From: Chamaecrista fasciculata
Taxonomy: Eukaryota; Streptophyta; Magnoliopsida; Fabales; Fabaceae
NCBI GenBank assembly: GCA_003254925.1
Contig: QANZ01003464.1
Location: 73,751 to 137,750, forward strand
DNA length: 64,000 nt
Reading direction: 5' to 3'
In this document: piece by piece, positions 24,284-37,700 of the stretch
How positions within the stretch are numbered: position 1 is the stretch's first letter
Layout of the letters: the number at the start of each line of letters is the position of its first letter
Notes under the pieces: generated by a model
Told to the model about the DNA's origin: nothing
Seen by the model: only the letters and a program-made list of their open reading frames with translations
The model's database searches: none
Translations under genes and position numbers: made by a program

Positions 24284-24291
24284 GAATCAAT

Positions 24292-24682
24292 GATTTTATT
24301 TATTAATAACCGAGAATTTATTTATTTTCAAGACTAAATAGAGAATAATGATGTCATGATAAAAAATTTATTTTTTATATATCATCATAAAAAATTAATT
24401 AAAACTAAACTATTTATAATATTTTTTATAAATTTAAAACTTTTTATGTATATTTATGTGTTAAGTAGTATATTTGTTTATGATTAAACAACTTTCGCAC
24501 ACCTATATTATAAATTTTTTAATTGAAGTGAAATAGGTAATACATTTTTTTATTACTAATTCTAACAGAGCAAAAAAGTATAAAAAATTTGTTTTTATAA
24601 ATAATTATAAAAAAATAAATATAAAATTTATGATTTAAGATTTTATGAAAATATATAAAATGTGTATATATAAATTGGTCCT
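24292..24682. other. AT-rich noncoding DNA
   Basis: Simple AT-rich sequence with no supported feature. Confidence 0.45.
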
Positions 24683-24869
24683 TCTAACATGTGCTCTAAG
24701 TCAGGCCAAAAAAAAAAAAACATGTGCTCTAAGGGCACATATTAAGATTTTTTTGATTAATTTTTCAAATATTAAAATTTATTTTTGAATGAATTTTTTA
24801 GATTTCAAGATATAATATTAACCAATAAAAAAACGTTAGAATGACTCTACGAACACATGTTAGATAAAT
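24683..24869. mobile_element. Small MITE, family C copy 1, with nested micro-insert
   Basis: Left ctaacatgtgctctaag and right (complement) atctaacatgtgttcg are inverted and match the family of the element at 42143-42312. Inside the left arm, catgtgctctaag is repeated at 24688-24700 and 24721-24733 around a 20-nt insert, tcaggcc plus an A run; the micro-insert is therefore younger than the MITE. Target duplication of the MITE not resolved. Confidence 0.6.
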
Positions 24870-24968
24870 CCATATAAATTTATCTGAACACTAGACCGAT
24901 ACGTGGCCCAAAACCACTTGCATCATAGGCACACTGTCTGCTTCGGCCTTAGCCCTTCGTCTCACTGC

Positions 24969-24975
24969 TATATAC
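24969..24975 (+). promoter_or_regulatory. Putative PDX1 TATA box
   Basis: tatatac lies 189 bp upstream of the PDX1 start codon and is followed by C/T-rich DNA (tctctctatctc near 25040-25060) suited to a plant transcription start and leader. Position-based inference. Confidence 0.4.
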
Positions 24976-25157
24976 TTAAGCCCTCTCACTCACTCCTCAC
25001 CATATTCCATCTCCACCACCATTCCTTCCTTCCATACCTCTCTCTATCTCTCTATCTCTCCATATATATATCTTTTTGTTTCCTTCTATTTATCTGTAGG
25101 GTTAGATTCTCGTATTTCAGTCCCTTCCCTCTTCGTTACCTTTTGGTGCTTCTGGAA

Positions 25158-26087
25158 ATGGAAGAATCTGGTGTTGTTACTGTATACGGAAATGGCGCCA
25201 TCACAGAGACCAAGAAATCCCCCTTCTCCGTCAAGGTCGGTCTCGCTCAGATGCTCCGTGGCGGCGTTATCATGGACGTCGTCAACGCCGAGCAGGCCCG
25301 CATCGCCGAGGAGGCCGGTGCTTGCGCCGTCATGGCCCTCGAGCGCGTCCCCGCCGACATCCGAGCTCAAGGCGGCGTCGCTCGCATGAGCGACCCTCAA
25401 CTCATTAAGGAGATCAAGCAAGCCGTCACAATTCCTGTCATGGCCAAGGCTCGTATTGGCCATTTCGTCGAAGCGCAAATCCTCGAAGCAATCGGCATCG
25501 ATTACGTCGATGAGAGCGAGGTTCTCACTCTCGCCGACGACGAGAACCACATCAACAAGCACAATTTCCGCATTCCCTTTGTTTGTGGTTGCCGGAATCT
25601 CGGCGAAGCCCTCCGCCGGATTCGCGAAGGTGCGGCCATGATTCGGACCAAAGGAGAAGCAGGGACCGGGAACATCATCGAGGCCGTGAGGCATGTGAGG
25701 TCGGTTATGGGAGACATTAGGGTTTTGAGGAACATGGATGATGATGAGGTCTTCACTTTCGCCAAGAAGATTGCGGCTCCTTATGATTTGGTGATGCAGA
25801 CGAAGCAGCTGGGTAGGCTTCCGGTGGTTCACTTCGCCGCCGGTGGGGTTGCAACGCCGGCCGATGCGGCGCTGATGATGCAGCTTGGGTGTGATGGGGT
25901 TTTCGTAGGCTCTGGAGTGTTCAAGAGTGGTGACCCTGCAAAACGAGCCAGGGCAATTGTGCAGGCTGTAACCCATTACAGCGACCCAGAGATTTTGGCT
26001 GAAATTAGCTGTGGGTTAGGTGAAGCCATGGTTGGGCTCAATTTGACAGACAAGAAGGTCGAGAGGTTCGCGGCCAGGTCGGAATGA
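25158..26087 (+). CDS. PDX1: Pyridoxal 5'-phosphate synthase subunit PDX1
   Basis: Intronless, 309 aa, exactly the length of Arabidopsis PDX1.1/PDX1.3. It builds pyridoxal 5'-phosphate from ribose 5-phosphate, glyceraldehyde 3-phosphate and ammonia passed from the glutaminase PDX2. The PdxS (beta/alpha)8 barrel fills the protein: [39 protein letters not shown], and the two catalytic lysines in VMAKARIGH (K97) and [10 protein letters not shown] (K165). The phosphate-binding AAGGV and [10 protein letters not shown] loops are present. All key residues of a catalytic isoform are kept, unlike the non-catalytic PDX1.2. Start: ATG at 25158, matching the family N-terminus; the frame is open further upstream (ATG-like start at 24903) but that part reads as leader. 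The enzyme forms a cytosolic dodecamer in Arabidopsis. Codons are GC-rich. Confidence 0.97.
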   Translation: MEESGVVTVYGNGAITETKKSPFSVKVGLAQMLRGGVIMDVVNAEQARIAEEAGACAVMALERVPADIRAQGGVARMSDPQLIKEIKQAVTIPVMAKARIGHFVEAQILEAIGIDYVDESEVLTLADDENHINKHNFRIPFVCGCRNLGEALRRIREGAAMIRTKGEAGTGNIIEAVRHVRSVMGDIRVLRNMDDDEVFTFAKKIAAPYDLVMQTKQLGRLPVVHFAAGGVATPADAALMMQLGCDGVFVGSGVFKSGDPAKRARAIVQAVTHYSDPEILAEISCGLGEAMVGLNLTDKKVERFAARSE

Positions 26088-27721
26088 GCGTGTCTGTGTG
26101 TGTGTGTTGGTAGGACAAGGACCTCTTCATGCTGCTCTGTAGCGATTGATGTGTTTGTAGTCAGTCTTGTCTCTTGTTGGATTTCTTTAGTATAATATGC
26201 TTTTGTTTTTGCTTCAGATGTCAAACAAATGTTAGCGAAAGAGCTAGCATGCAGTTTGGGGGATGTACTGGTGTTGCCATTGGCATATGCTCTTATAGAC
26301 TCTGATGAAATGTTTGTTTCCTCTTAGTTCCTTTATAAATTATAAACAATCATTGTCCCAAGTCACATTCTTTTCTTGGTTGATGTGGTTGTTAATCATG
26401 TTTTCATTGGATTTCCTCTTAGATTTTAGTTCATGCCTAACCAGGTTCTCTTGAGGTATTTGTTTCTGCCTCATTGGTATACATTAGTTGAATAATCAAA
26501 GCATGCAAGCTTGTGGTATTGTTGGCTGTATCTAGCAATGCCTGGTATGTGTTAGTAAAAATGACAACTCCATGATAACTGTAGAGTGAGTTGGGTGGTG
26601 GAAGTTTTTCTTCCAAAAATTGTTTAGTTGTCGTCTTGTGGATATGATCTTTGTGGCTACAATCGATTTAGTTTTGGATTTTATGGCCATATCAAAATTA
26701 TGCTCCTGTAGTTGCCGTGCCATTGCTAACAAAAGAATCTCAACATATATTCTCAAATAATTAGTGTCTCTTCCCAACTTCTATTTTCTATGAATAGCAT
26801 TTTTTTTTGGTCCACTATGAATAACATAAGTGACTAGGAAACTCCTCACACATCTCAACTCCAGGGACATTCTTTCATTCTTTGATTTCTTACTTTCTAC
26901 GCTTCTATGGTCTCGAGAATGGCAGAGCCACTTGCTAGGACAACTTTTTCATCTACAATATTGCCTCAGCCCTTCAAACCTTTGTGAATTGTAAATTGAA
27001 ACTGATATTCCTCAGTTTCAGTCCTCATAGCTAGAGTTTTTCCTTCTGACCGAATTGAAAATGATATATAAATGACAATAAGAGATGATTCTTCATCGTG
27101 CATCTTTTTCCTCTTCTTCTGGTTGTTGTCGGTTATTTATAAACCTACGAGATTTTGTTAATTTGTTGACTTATTTTACTCTCAATGCTCAAGTGACAAG
27201 TTGTTTCTCATTCCTCTTGGTTACTTTTTCCATCTAAAAGTAGCATCAAAGTTTTGCAAATCTTACAACTTCTACAGGACAATCTCGTGTCAAATTCATA
27301 ACTCAATTTCATAACCACACTCACTTCGTTATTAGTAAAGATTTTCTATTAGGAATTAGGAAATGTACTGATAGCTGACGACGAACTTTCAGGCTGAAAG
27401 AAGAAATATTCCGACGTTTTATCCGGATAAAACCCCTTGCTTATTATTACCCCTTTCTTTAAATTATTATTATTGGACCCTTGGTGATTACAGTTAGTTT
27501 CCACAAAAGATACAAAAAAATATCACTCGTAATGATCAAATTTAAGTCTAAACAAGTACATGATATTGGGGAAAAGAAAAGTAATTTGAAGAGAGAGGCG
27601 TGAAGCTAGATCATGGCATTAATTAAACATAAACTTGGAAAAGCTCAGACAAAAAATCTTGCTTCCAGCAAAAAGGACTGTACACAGGAAGGCTGAACAG
27701 AGTTTTGGGATAACTTTTTTT
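26088..27721. other. Intergenic DNA between PDX1 and seipin (3' to 3')
   Basis: Convergent genes end here. 26088-26400 is probably PDX1 3' UTR. No other gene is recognised. One micro-insert: ctatgaatagcat (26788-26800) and ctatgaataacat (26815-26827) flank 14 nt reading TGGACC plus eight A on the minus strand. Confidence 0.5.
26788..26827. repeat. Micro-insert with 13-bp target duplication
   Basis: The flanking copies differ at one base; the insert ends CC plus A run on the minus strand like the other members of the group. Confidence 0.6.
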
Positions 27722-30119
27722 TCAGGAAGATTGATACGGTTTAGCTGTACTACGAGCAGAACCACCCCTTTGTCTTTTTATGGGAAAAATTATAGGCCTA
27801 CAACACAGCAGAACAAAAAGGGACTCCATAATGAATAGCATCACTGTGATCCATACATATAAAGTTTTCTTCCAATGCCAGGCAATCCTCTTGAAAAAAG
27901 GAAGTTCTGACTCAAGAACTAGGTATGCTTCATATAAATCCGGAATTCCACCACCAGATTGAAGTTCTGCTCGTTGTTGAAGTGTCACTTTTAAGCATGA
28001 AGTAGGCACATCCCGTTCAATAAAATCTTTCATCTGGACATTTAGAGTTTGGGTTTCTGAAATATAGCCAGTTATGAGAGGGACAATCTTCAAGAAGGAC
28101 AGTATCAGACGAATAGGCCCACTTCTGAATCTTAACATATATGGCATGCTCGAGCTCGCTATGATTTTACCGTCAATGTTCAGATAATCTACCCTGATCT
28201 TTATGGGAGCGTGAGTCAGAAACAGCAAAGGAAAGCAACATTAGTTTTTAAGTTTTACCGTTATAATCAATCAAAAGTAGAAAGAAACGAATAGAAACTT
28301 TGATAGTATGAACTATGCGCAACTACACAAGGATGGCACGTTAAGAAATCACCACTCTCTCATTAGCCCATAGATAGCAAAGGACCAAATCCAGAACACT
28401 CTGCCAACAGCCAAAATAAATTGTGGCACTGGTAACAAATTCTATTTTTTTGTTTAAATTACAACTTAACAATTCAGGGCCCCAGGGCTGGACAACGAAC
28501 CACCGAAGAGAAGAGGAAAAGCTTAAAAGAAACAATATATCAAACTTCTGACTAAAAATATATATATATATATATATGTCAAACTGTCAAATAACCTTTT
28601 AACCAAGAGGTTTAAGAAAGCAGGAATCTGCAACTTCTTTTTAATGGATTTGAGTTTAGGAACAGGATTGTGCAGAGAAATCAATCCCAGCTTCCACGAA
28701 AACATTAAAAATTCAAGCTTGCCTGATAATCAATGAAGTTCATCCTCCACCAAGAGTGTGCCTTTGTGAAACATTTGTTTTAATGTTTTATCATCACCCC
28801 TTAATCAAAGAGGAAAAAATAAGAAAAAAAATCACATTACATACATCCTCAAACTGCAATCGGTATGAGTAGAATTCTAAATCTCATGCAGGAGAATTAT
28901 ATTTCTAAATTCAATCATGAAAGCATAACAATAGACACTTCACAACACAAGTTGCATAACATACCAGGGTTTCTCATTATTTTGTTTTTTACCGGGGCAA
29001 ATTCCAGTTTAGTTCCATTTTAACCACAAAGGTTTTCGCCTTTGGCTCAATTTCATCTTATCACAAAAGAACCACTTCAAAGGAACCAAACAAAGTTCAA
29101 AACGACAAAGACAGACAAAATCTGCAGAAGTTCATCGCAAACCAAAATATATTTATACAAATTGAATCGAAATATACCTGGAAGACCCCAAGATTTTTGT
29201 TGTATTCTGACTCTGGGACCATTAAAGATATCATGGCCTTCAGTTTACGCTGAGTAGGTATGACTCGCTCAGTCATCCTCTTCCTATCAGCTTCCATGTT
29301 ATTTTCCCAATCGTTTCCAGCACCAGAACATGATATTATTGGCACATATGCCACAGGACTCAGCTTCGTATAGTCGAAATTCAAGACTTCCCTCTTCGTA
29401 ATTGGCTCTTCTGATAAAAACTTCAATATAAACCCACTAATTACAAGTGATGAAACCATAAGACACAATAAAATGCAACAAACATAGATTAACCACAAGA
29501 AACCCCATGCGCAACGCAATGCAGCTTTCCAAATTATCGTTCGCTCCTTCAACCAGATATACAATGGACTAACCCTCCCGCAGAAAACACCCGAAATCCA
29601 TGAAATAACCATCTTTCCTGCCCTTAATTTCCGAAAGGGATCGAAGTAAAACATTAAGGAATGAAATAGGAACCACGCGGGAAAAGTTATAAACCTAATG
29701 AATAAATTGATTTGGAACCCAATCGTCTTGATCGCTAATCCCGTTGCCGATTGGAACAAATTTGAAGAAGGATCACCGATGTTCACCACCGAGCGAGCTG
29801 AATCACCGGCTGGATCATCATTTGAAGCCGCGGTTATGGTTGATTCCTCGTTGTTCTTGATCTTTGTCAAATCACTTGTGGAACCGATGGAAGAAGTGAA
29901 ACTCAAATCTGTCGGTTCTTTATCCCAGGAACCGCGACGAATTGGCCGGCTCCGGATTGTAGTCGCCGGAGATAAATTTCCAGACGGAGATTGAGAATGT
30001 TCAGGATTAAGTGGAGGGGAAGGCAATCTGGATGGTTCCGATGAACCATCGCCGGTGTGGCTGTCAAGGCCGTCGGAGAAGATTTCGCCGTCATCGGAGT
30101 TTGAGTCTCGTGGGCCCAT
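27722..30119 (-). CDS. Seipin (SEIPIN2/3-like)
   Basis: Two exons, complement(29178-30119, 27722-28198), give 472 aa; the donor is CAG|GTATAT and the acceptor AAAG|ATC, joining GVFQ to IRVDYLN in phase. Seipin organises lipid droplet budding at ER-droplet contacts. The first 120 residues are acidic and serine-rich and probably cytosolic. Hydrophobic segments at about 135-160 and 205-235 (LWLIYVCCILLCLMVSS) and at about 425-450 (TLYVWITVMLFIMESLFVLL) flank the lumenal seipin core, with FDYTKLSPVAYVP, VIPTQRKL, SLMVPESEYNKNLGVFQ and PYMLRFRSGPIRL as family landmarks. The long N-terminus places it with plant SEIPIN2/SEIPIN3 rather than SEIPIN1. Start: first in-frame ATG at 30119. Resembles At1g29760, from memory. 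Confidence 0.93.
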
Positions 30120-31748
30120 TGTCAAGAAATCACAATTTAATTATTTGATTCATTATTAGTTTTTACTGTTTTGCAAAAAAAAAAAAAAGTGCAAAATTAT
30201 ATTGTTTTTGGAAAACTTATTGTAGAGCTTGAGAAAGAAAAACACAAACACACACACAACACTATTTTAAGTGTGGGTATCCCTTAATCATGGGGTTGTA
30301 GATCAATTATTACATTTTTATATAGATTACTTAATTGCATAATTCATTTTAAAAAAAAAAACACTTCTCAAGTCTTTTTTATTAGCAATGTTATAACTTC
30401 ACAAAAATTAACTCCATTAAATAATGATCATAAAAGAAATACACTTTTATGAATTATGAAAAAAATTGATGTAGTCTCCACCAGTTCTAACAAACACTCC
30501 AAAACCCTTGTCGGAGTAGTTACTGGTTTAATCTAATTTGTTTACGACTTCAACTAATTAAAAAAATTACTTGTTAAAAATAACAAATAACTATAAATTA
30601 TCATATTCAAATTTGAAACGATAAATGTATGATAATATTTAGAAGTTTGAGATCAAAATAAAATCAAATGAAATTATTTATGACTAATATGAAATTTCTA
30701 AAATATTTGAGACCAAAATAAACTTAGGAACATACATTTGGAACTAATTTGAACATTTTACTATATTATTTTTATGACAAAATTGCTATAATTTTAGTAC
30801 TTGGGATTCCTACCCTGGATATACGAAGTCAAAGTAATGGTGAACAAAGTTGATCATTCCATTGCACTTGAAGGAGCTAAAACTTTGGCAGCTAAATAAC
30901 GTTGACTTGAAGTCAACTTAAGTAAATGAAGAATCCTAATAAAATCTCATTAAACTAAAAATCATCTTTACTACAAAACTTGTCTTCATAAATTATAAAA
31001 TATTTAGGGTTAATCAATATATTTTCTTAGTATTCAAAACTTGCACTGTCTTTTCTTTTAAAAAGAACAGAACTTGTACTGTCCTGTTCTTATTTACAAA
31101 GTTTTTGTATCTCAGCTAACAACTATATATTTTTTAAGTCTAAAAGAATAATACCACATTATTGTAAACAACATGCAGTCATATTTCATACATTCAGGCC
31201 AAAAAAAACAAAGTTATATTTCATACAACATACATTGTATCAATTTTACGGGCTACGGCCACAGTAAAGGCCACGATTCCAAGGAGTTGCATGAACTTGC
31301 ATCCATTTTATTATGGATTTTTATTTAATATAATGATGTCAAGCATTATCTCGAGATTAATATAAAGATATATAAATTCCTATTGGGCATTGGCCCATAG
31401 ATCCGTGCAGTGTTGTCGTTTTCTTGGTGCTCTTTTCTCGCGCTTTTTGAATGTCGCTTTCTTTCTCACAGGTCACGGCGTCCTCTGGTTTCCAAATTCC
31501 AACCTCTCTCTCTCTCTCTACAAAATGAAAATTATATTTATAAACTGTATCTGCACTGTAGCAGCAGCATAAGCACAAGCTCCATTTTCCAATCTGGCTT
31601 AATTTCCCTGCAATTGCACAATCGAAGCTGGAAAAGCATTTAATGTTTTTATTGCGTGGAGTATAGTGATTAGTGAGTGAGTCTCAGCTAATAATAGTTT
31701 TGTTTTGGTGATTCTTGTTTGTCACTTTCTCCCACCGACGGCAACATC
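30120..31748. other. Divergent promoter region of seipin and LRR kinase
   Basis: The two genes point away from each other, so both promoters lie here. 31400-31748 looks like kinase 5' UTR (pyrimidine-rich, ctctctctctct at 31505). A decayed foldback remnant lies around 30640-30775. One micro-insert at 31181-31227. No gene in between. Confidence 0.45.
31181..31227. repeat. Micro-insert with 12-bp target duplication
   Basis: atatttcataca at 31181-31192 and 31216-31227 (perfect) flanks a 23-nt insert beginning ttcaggcc and continuing with an A-rich run. Confidence 0.65.
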
Positions 31749-34700
31749 ATGCAGCTTGTCTGCTTCTTTGCCTTCTTATTTATTATTGCATTTACTTCTT
31801 TCGGCTTCCTGGGAATTTCTGCCGCAACATTACCCCAACAAGAAGGTAACATAACACTCTTCATTTTCTTCCAAGAGGAAGTTGGAAAGACGCGATGAAT
31901 ATCATAATGCTGGGGGTTTCGTTTTTTGAAATAGTGGGTTTCTGTTTCAGTTTCATTATCCAAGGATGTGTTGGAGGTTTTTATTGATTTTATTGTTTCT
32001 TAGTTCAAGTTTGTCCGGGATTTATTTCACTCTATCCGTTTCTTTATCTGGCCTTGAAAGGGTTAGGTGGTCCAGTTGACCAATCATTTCTTAAAGAGCT
32101 ATTTTCGGGTATTCCACTTTGGATCTCCCTTTATCAGCCAATATACGTTTTTTTTTCAATATATAATTATAATCATTTGAATTAGGACTCTTGGATCTTA
32201 GTTTCGGTTGCCCGTCAATGCTTCCTGGTTGACCTATTGGATTTCATGCATTGCTTGCTTCTAGGAAGTGAACGTCATATTAACTTGTTTGAGAAACGAG
32301 AAAATATAATGTCAAAGAAAAGTGAAGAATATATAGTTTAGGAAACTCCACTAGAGAAATAGCAGGCGTTAGTCTACCTGGATCTTGAATCCAAGCACTT
32401 TACCCTGGTAAATGAGAGTTAAGCTACGTCTAGTGATGATCAATATTTTGTTTAAAATAACATTATGTGCAAAATTCTAATTTTGTTATTATATTTCTTT
32501 AATTTAGTTTTACTTTATCCATATGAGGCATAAACAAATCTGACATTGTTCGAGAGATTGTGAACAATTACAAATTTCATTGAAATATTTTTGGGGTAGA
32601 ATTTCTAGTTTAAGCCCTAGTTTAAGTTGTTTATAGAATAAATTTTACGTTATGAACTGGCCAGAAAGAGAGAGATCACACTTCAAATTCTCTACTTACG
32701 TATCTTACTTAAGCAGCTTATGATAGGCACTTGATGTCGGGCAAGGGTTCATGCAGTCTAAGTTTGCTTCTCAGATAGGCAGATAGCATACAAAAAATAT
32801 TTCCTTGGAAACTCTATATCCATTTATTTATTTATTTTAATTTATGTAGCTGTTTTGAAAAATGTAAGTGACACAGGATTACCAACTATTGAGTTGATTT
32901 AATCAGATTACCCTTTTTAGTGGACGATTTTCAAGTTAATCTAGATATTTGTATGTCTCTCTCTCTCTCTCTCTTTCTATTTCTCTCTTCTTTTTAAAAT
33001 AAATTTTTGTGACTTTCACTCCCTATTTATGACTAGGAATTAGTTGTCTTCTCTTTCTCTCATATGCATGTGTAGACCTGTTTACAATGCTTACAGTTAC
33101 TTGTCCACATATGTCATTTAGTTGATGCTCTTCAAGAAATTACAAGTACAATGGGTGCAACCTATTGGAAATTCAATGCTACTTCCTGCAAAATTGATAT
33201 GGTCGGAGTAACACCAGAACCACCTCCTGAATCAGAGAGAAGAATCTTTTGTGACTGCAGCTTTGAAAACAATAGAGTCTGTCATGTTGTGAAGATGTAT
33301 GACTTCTTAATTATCTTATGTTTCTTGTAAGCATTTTTGTTAACATAAAAAATTCGATTGAGCTTGGTAATTGTCTTAGACATTTATTAAGTGATGTAAG
33401 TATAAAGTACTGAACAGGATAAATTTTGATGGTTTCAAAGACTATAGAGCCTAATTATACAATATGCATCCTTCATAATAGTTGACTGAAATCTTATACT
33501 CAATAAATTTTTCTGCTTTTAGGACCCTCAAGCGCCTTAGCCTGCCTGGCATGCTCCCACCTCAACTGGTTAAGCTCCCCTATCTCCAAGAAATGTACAA
33601 GCATCTTAAAATACTTTGTTTATTGTTAAAGTTTTCAATGGCTTTAACTCTAGAGATGATTTTGTTCCTGTTCTAATATATTCAAACAGTTCAGTACTTG
33701 GTTAATTTTGATTTTCCTATACTTCTTGCACTTAAAAAATTGATGTTCCTTTGATTGTTAGAGATTTTGCTTACAATCGTTTCAATGGTACTATACCAAA
33801 GGAATGGGCTTCAATGAAATTAACTTCAATGTGAGTGATTGTTAACTACCCTAAAGTGTAATTACTTTCCTTCCATTTATTTATTAAGTTAATTATTTCA
33901 TGGTTCATACTGATTACATATTGCATATATCATGCAGCTCTCTTCTTGTGAATCGCTTATCAGGAAAAATTCCTGAGCATCTAGGAAATATTACTACTCT
34001 CAGATACCTGTATGCCTCAACCTTTGATCTAGTTCTTTTATCTATACATATATAGACACTTGCATACAGACACACACAAGTATGTATACATATATATATT
34101 GACATCTTGAACTTTTCATGGTGTAAGTGCCTTTGGATTTCATTCTCTCTAAACTCCGTCTCTTTTTCACTACAAAAATTCAAAATAGGATGCTTGAAGC
34201 AAACCAGTTTTCTGGTGTTCTTCCTCCTGATCTTGGAAATCTGATCAATTTGCAAACCTTGTAAGATATATGCAGTTCCATTTTTACTTTGCAATTCTGT
34301 ATTTGATCTTTTCATTGTTGGACTGCCTTTGAAAGATAAGATATTATGTGATCTGACAATCTGTATCTACAATGTTATCATTGAAGGGTGCTGTCATCCA
34401 ATCAATTGACTGGGAGCTTACCTTTTACACTTGCTGGATTACATAATTTGATTGACTTGTGAGTTTTTGTTGTGTTTCATTCTCCTTAGAACAAAACACT
34501 TAACATCTGATATTTGTGTTTGATGTATAGAAATCTTTGTCACGTTGCAGTAGGATAAATGATAACAATTTTACCGGAACCATACCCAATTTCATACAGA
34601 ACTGGCAGCTTCTCCAAAGACTGTGGGATTCTTTTTTCCTCTTCTTCATTGAATAACTAAAGTGTATTTTGTTAGGAAATTCTTATAGTCCTATAACACT

Positions 34701-37700
34701 TTCTATGTCCTTACTTATTTAAGCTCTTATCAATCCAGAGAAATGCATGCAAGTGGACTGGAAGGACCAATCCCATCAAATGTATCACTTTTGACAAACT
34801 TACTTCAGTTGTGAGTAAAATGATCCTTTCCAGTTTCCATATTATAATTTTTTTTCTTACTACTTCAGTTTTGTTTATTAAATTTATAGTCTAGCTCATG
34901 GTAGAACTTCTTTATTCAGGAGAATCAGTGACATAATAAGTCCCGGTCAGGATTTTCCTTTGATGGAAAACATGCCAAATATGACAACGCTGTACGTATA
35001 CTGTTACATCTATTCCATCTATATGTTTTCGTTAATGTCAATATCTTGTTATTTATTTTGGTCATTAGAAGTTTAATGTCATTAAGATGTGTTTTTATTT
35101 TTTAAGGGTTTTGAGGAACTGTAACCTTACCGGGGAGATACCTTCATACATCTGGGAAATGATGAATTTGGTTATTTTGTAAGTAACAGCATTTAAAGTT
35201 TCTTTCCTAAGAACATGCTTCTTTAAATTAACTGTACTGCCAAATGATGTTTGAGATAAGGTTCTTATTTCCCAATGCTTCAAAAGGAATCATATTATTT
35301 TCCTAATTGTGATGATCATCAAAGTACTCAGTAGCAATTAGATAATGTAAAAAACCATGATGCTTCACATGTTAGTAGACCATGTTTTTAGTCCCCAGAG
35401 ATGCTTTCTTAATTATATTTTTTTATTTGAGGATTCTAGCCTGTTTCTGGGTTGAGAATATGATGAAATAAGAAAAGTATTGAAGGATGATTGGAGAGAA
35501 AGAACTTTGGTATCACCAATGTGCTAGTGTTCTAATAACAAAATAAGATATCCATTTTTTAAAGGGAGAAAGAAAAGAAAGGACCTCAGTATCACCAAGG
35601 CGCTAGTGTTCTAATAACATAATTAGATATACGTGTTTTTAAAGGGAGAACGAAAAGAAAGGGGGCCACTACAATATGCCCTCCAAAGTCTCTTAATTAT
35701 GTGTTATATTCTTATTTAATAACACATAAATCATAACAATATAGTTTATTTAGATAAAGATCTGCTGCTAACTTATAATTCTAATAATGGATATCTAGCA
35801 TAGTTTGAAAATGAATATACAATTGTTCCAAATGCAAAAATATATTGTAAAGATCTGTATGAAACATACAAGTGTTTTGAACGAATGACTTGCTGATAGA
35901 CTAGCGCTTCTATTGTCAATATTTATGTACACCTCTGTGGTTCATGATACCCTAGTAATTTCTGGATATTTTAAAAAGAAACCTGATTTTCCAGAAACAA
36001 CTTATGATTTTCCAAATATATTATGCTTAATCTGTATAAATTATAGCATCCATGTTAACATGATATTGATGTTCTTTGGTTCTTTTCATACTATTGTTTT
36101 TTTTTTTTTTCCTTTGAAAATTCTTCTGCTACAGGAAGATTACAAGCTACTAGTAAAACAGCACGTTATTAAGTAATGGATATATATATTTTTTTTTCCT
36201 TTTTTTAATTGGTTTCCTATTGACAGGGATGTCTGCTTTAACAAACTAGTCGGGGAAATTCCTGCAATTATAAGTAACAGACGTCTAAGATATATGTAAG
36301 TATCTTACACTAAATTGTGTAAGCAGTTTGTCTACACTTAATTATTAAATTAGACAACAAGGGGTTTGAATTTGTGCGGAAAGCAGATCTACAATATGAA
36401 AGCATATATAGTCACTCTGAAGAGAGATGATATCAAACTATGGTCCTGATTACACATCCTTTATGGTTCAGAACCATGTGGCGCATGTAGTTCTTAACAA
36501 TTCAAAGTTCATTCTTGCTTTTGTAATATTGACAAAATTTATCAAGCAGTTTGGCATTGCTTTTTTTATTTTTAGCTACCTTACAGGAAATATGCTTAGT
36601 GGAAATGTACCATCTTCAATCTTGAAGAGCGGAAGTACCATGTAAGTTCCTTGGAGGTTTTCATTTTACCACAGTGCTGTAGGTTTCAAAATGTCTAGTA
36701 TGGCTGTTAACAAAGCTAGAGGTTTAAAAATTTTCATCTTTTACTTTTCATGCTTGTGTCCCTGGATTTCTCGTTAACCTATACACCACACATGTTTGCT
36801 CTATTTAGATTTGCGTGAATTACATGGCTATTGATTTAGCATGTCAATACATGCAATTGAGTGGCTTCTCCCAGTCTGTTACTTTAGACAATTTCTTCCC
36901 TTAGATATATTGTTTTCCAGCCCTTTTTTTCATAGTTTTCGCTGAATAAATAATCCATTGATGACTAAATCTAGATTAAAAAAGAAAAAATCAGTGTTAT
37001 CGCTGACAAATGTTTAGGTTTAATTACTTCATCTGGTTTCATATCCCGATATAAAATTTATTGTATGCCTTTCTGTTGAAAATATAATTATTTATGGCAG
37101 TACCAAATTGTATTAACCTTGGATGTCTATTTATTGTTCTGATGGAAACTCTATTGTTGTTGGACCAGTGATCTTTCTTACAACAACTTTACCTTGCAAG
37201 GCCCTGAGCAACCTGCTTGTCGGGATGACATGTCAGAATGTGAAAACATTTGTAACACTGTATATGTATATTTTTTTAATATTTCAAATTTGGTGTCCTT
37301 TTAAGCTGAGTTTGTTGTGTTGTTCCACTTGGTTAGGAACTTAAATCTGAATTTGTTTAGAGGCTTTAAGACGAAGAACAAGTTGTAAGGTTCTTTTCCC
37401 TTAATTCTTTTGTTAGTCAAGAGAAACTGAAAATGTACTTATTTGCATATCCTTCTTTTGGCAGAGAAGAGTTTGTTCCTTGCTTAGAAAACTTCAGCTG
37501 TCAACAGTGTAAGTGTATATTATTCTGTATTGTCAATATCATAGGCTACTGTATACAATAAGTTTCACTTATACTTTTGTTCATCGTTGGTAAATTTATT
37601 AATTTGAAACCTTATATTCCAGCAGTTAATTTTTTTTTATCAGAAGTTTGCTATTTAAAGAGTATAATTCTTGTTATTAACAAGTGTTTAAACTCCACTT

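Noticed and set aside
24903-25157. Upstream in-frame extension of PDX1
   Set aside because: It encodes S/F/L-rich residues typical of translated leader; PDX1 proteins start at the MEESG-type N-terminus encoded at 25158.
25086-25976. Open frame of 296 codons on the minus strand opposite PDX1
   Set aside because: It is the antisense shadow of a GC-rich coding region; composition is H, D and L-rich and no family is recognisable.
26532-26777. 81-codon minus-strand frame between PDX1 and seipin
   Set aside because: No recognisable motif, no splice partners, and position in a convergent 3' region.
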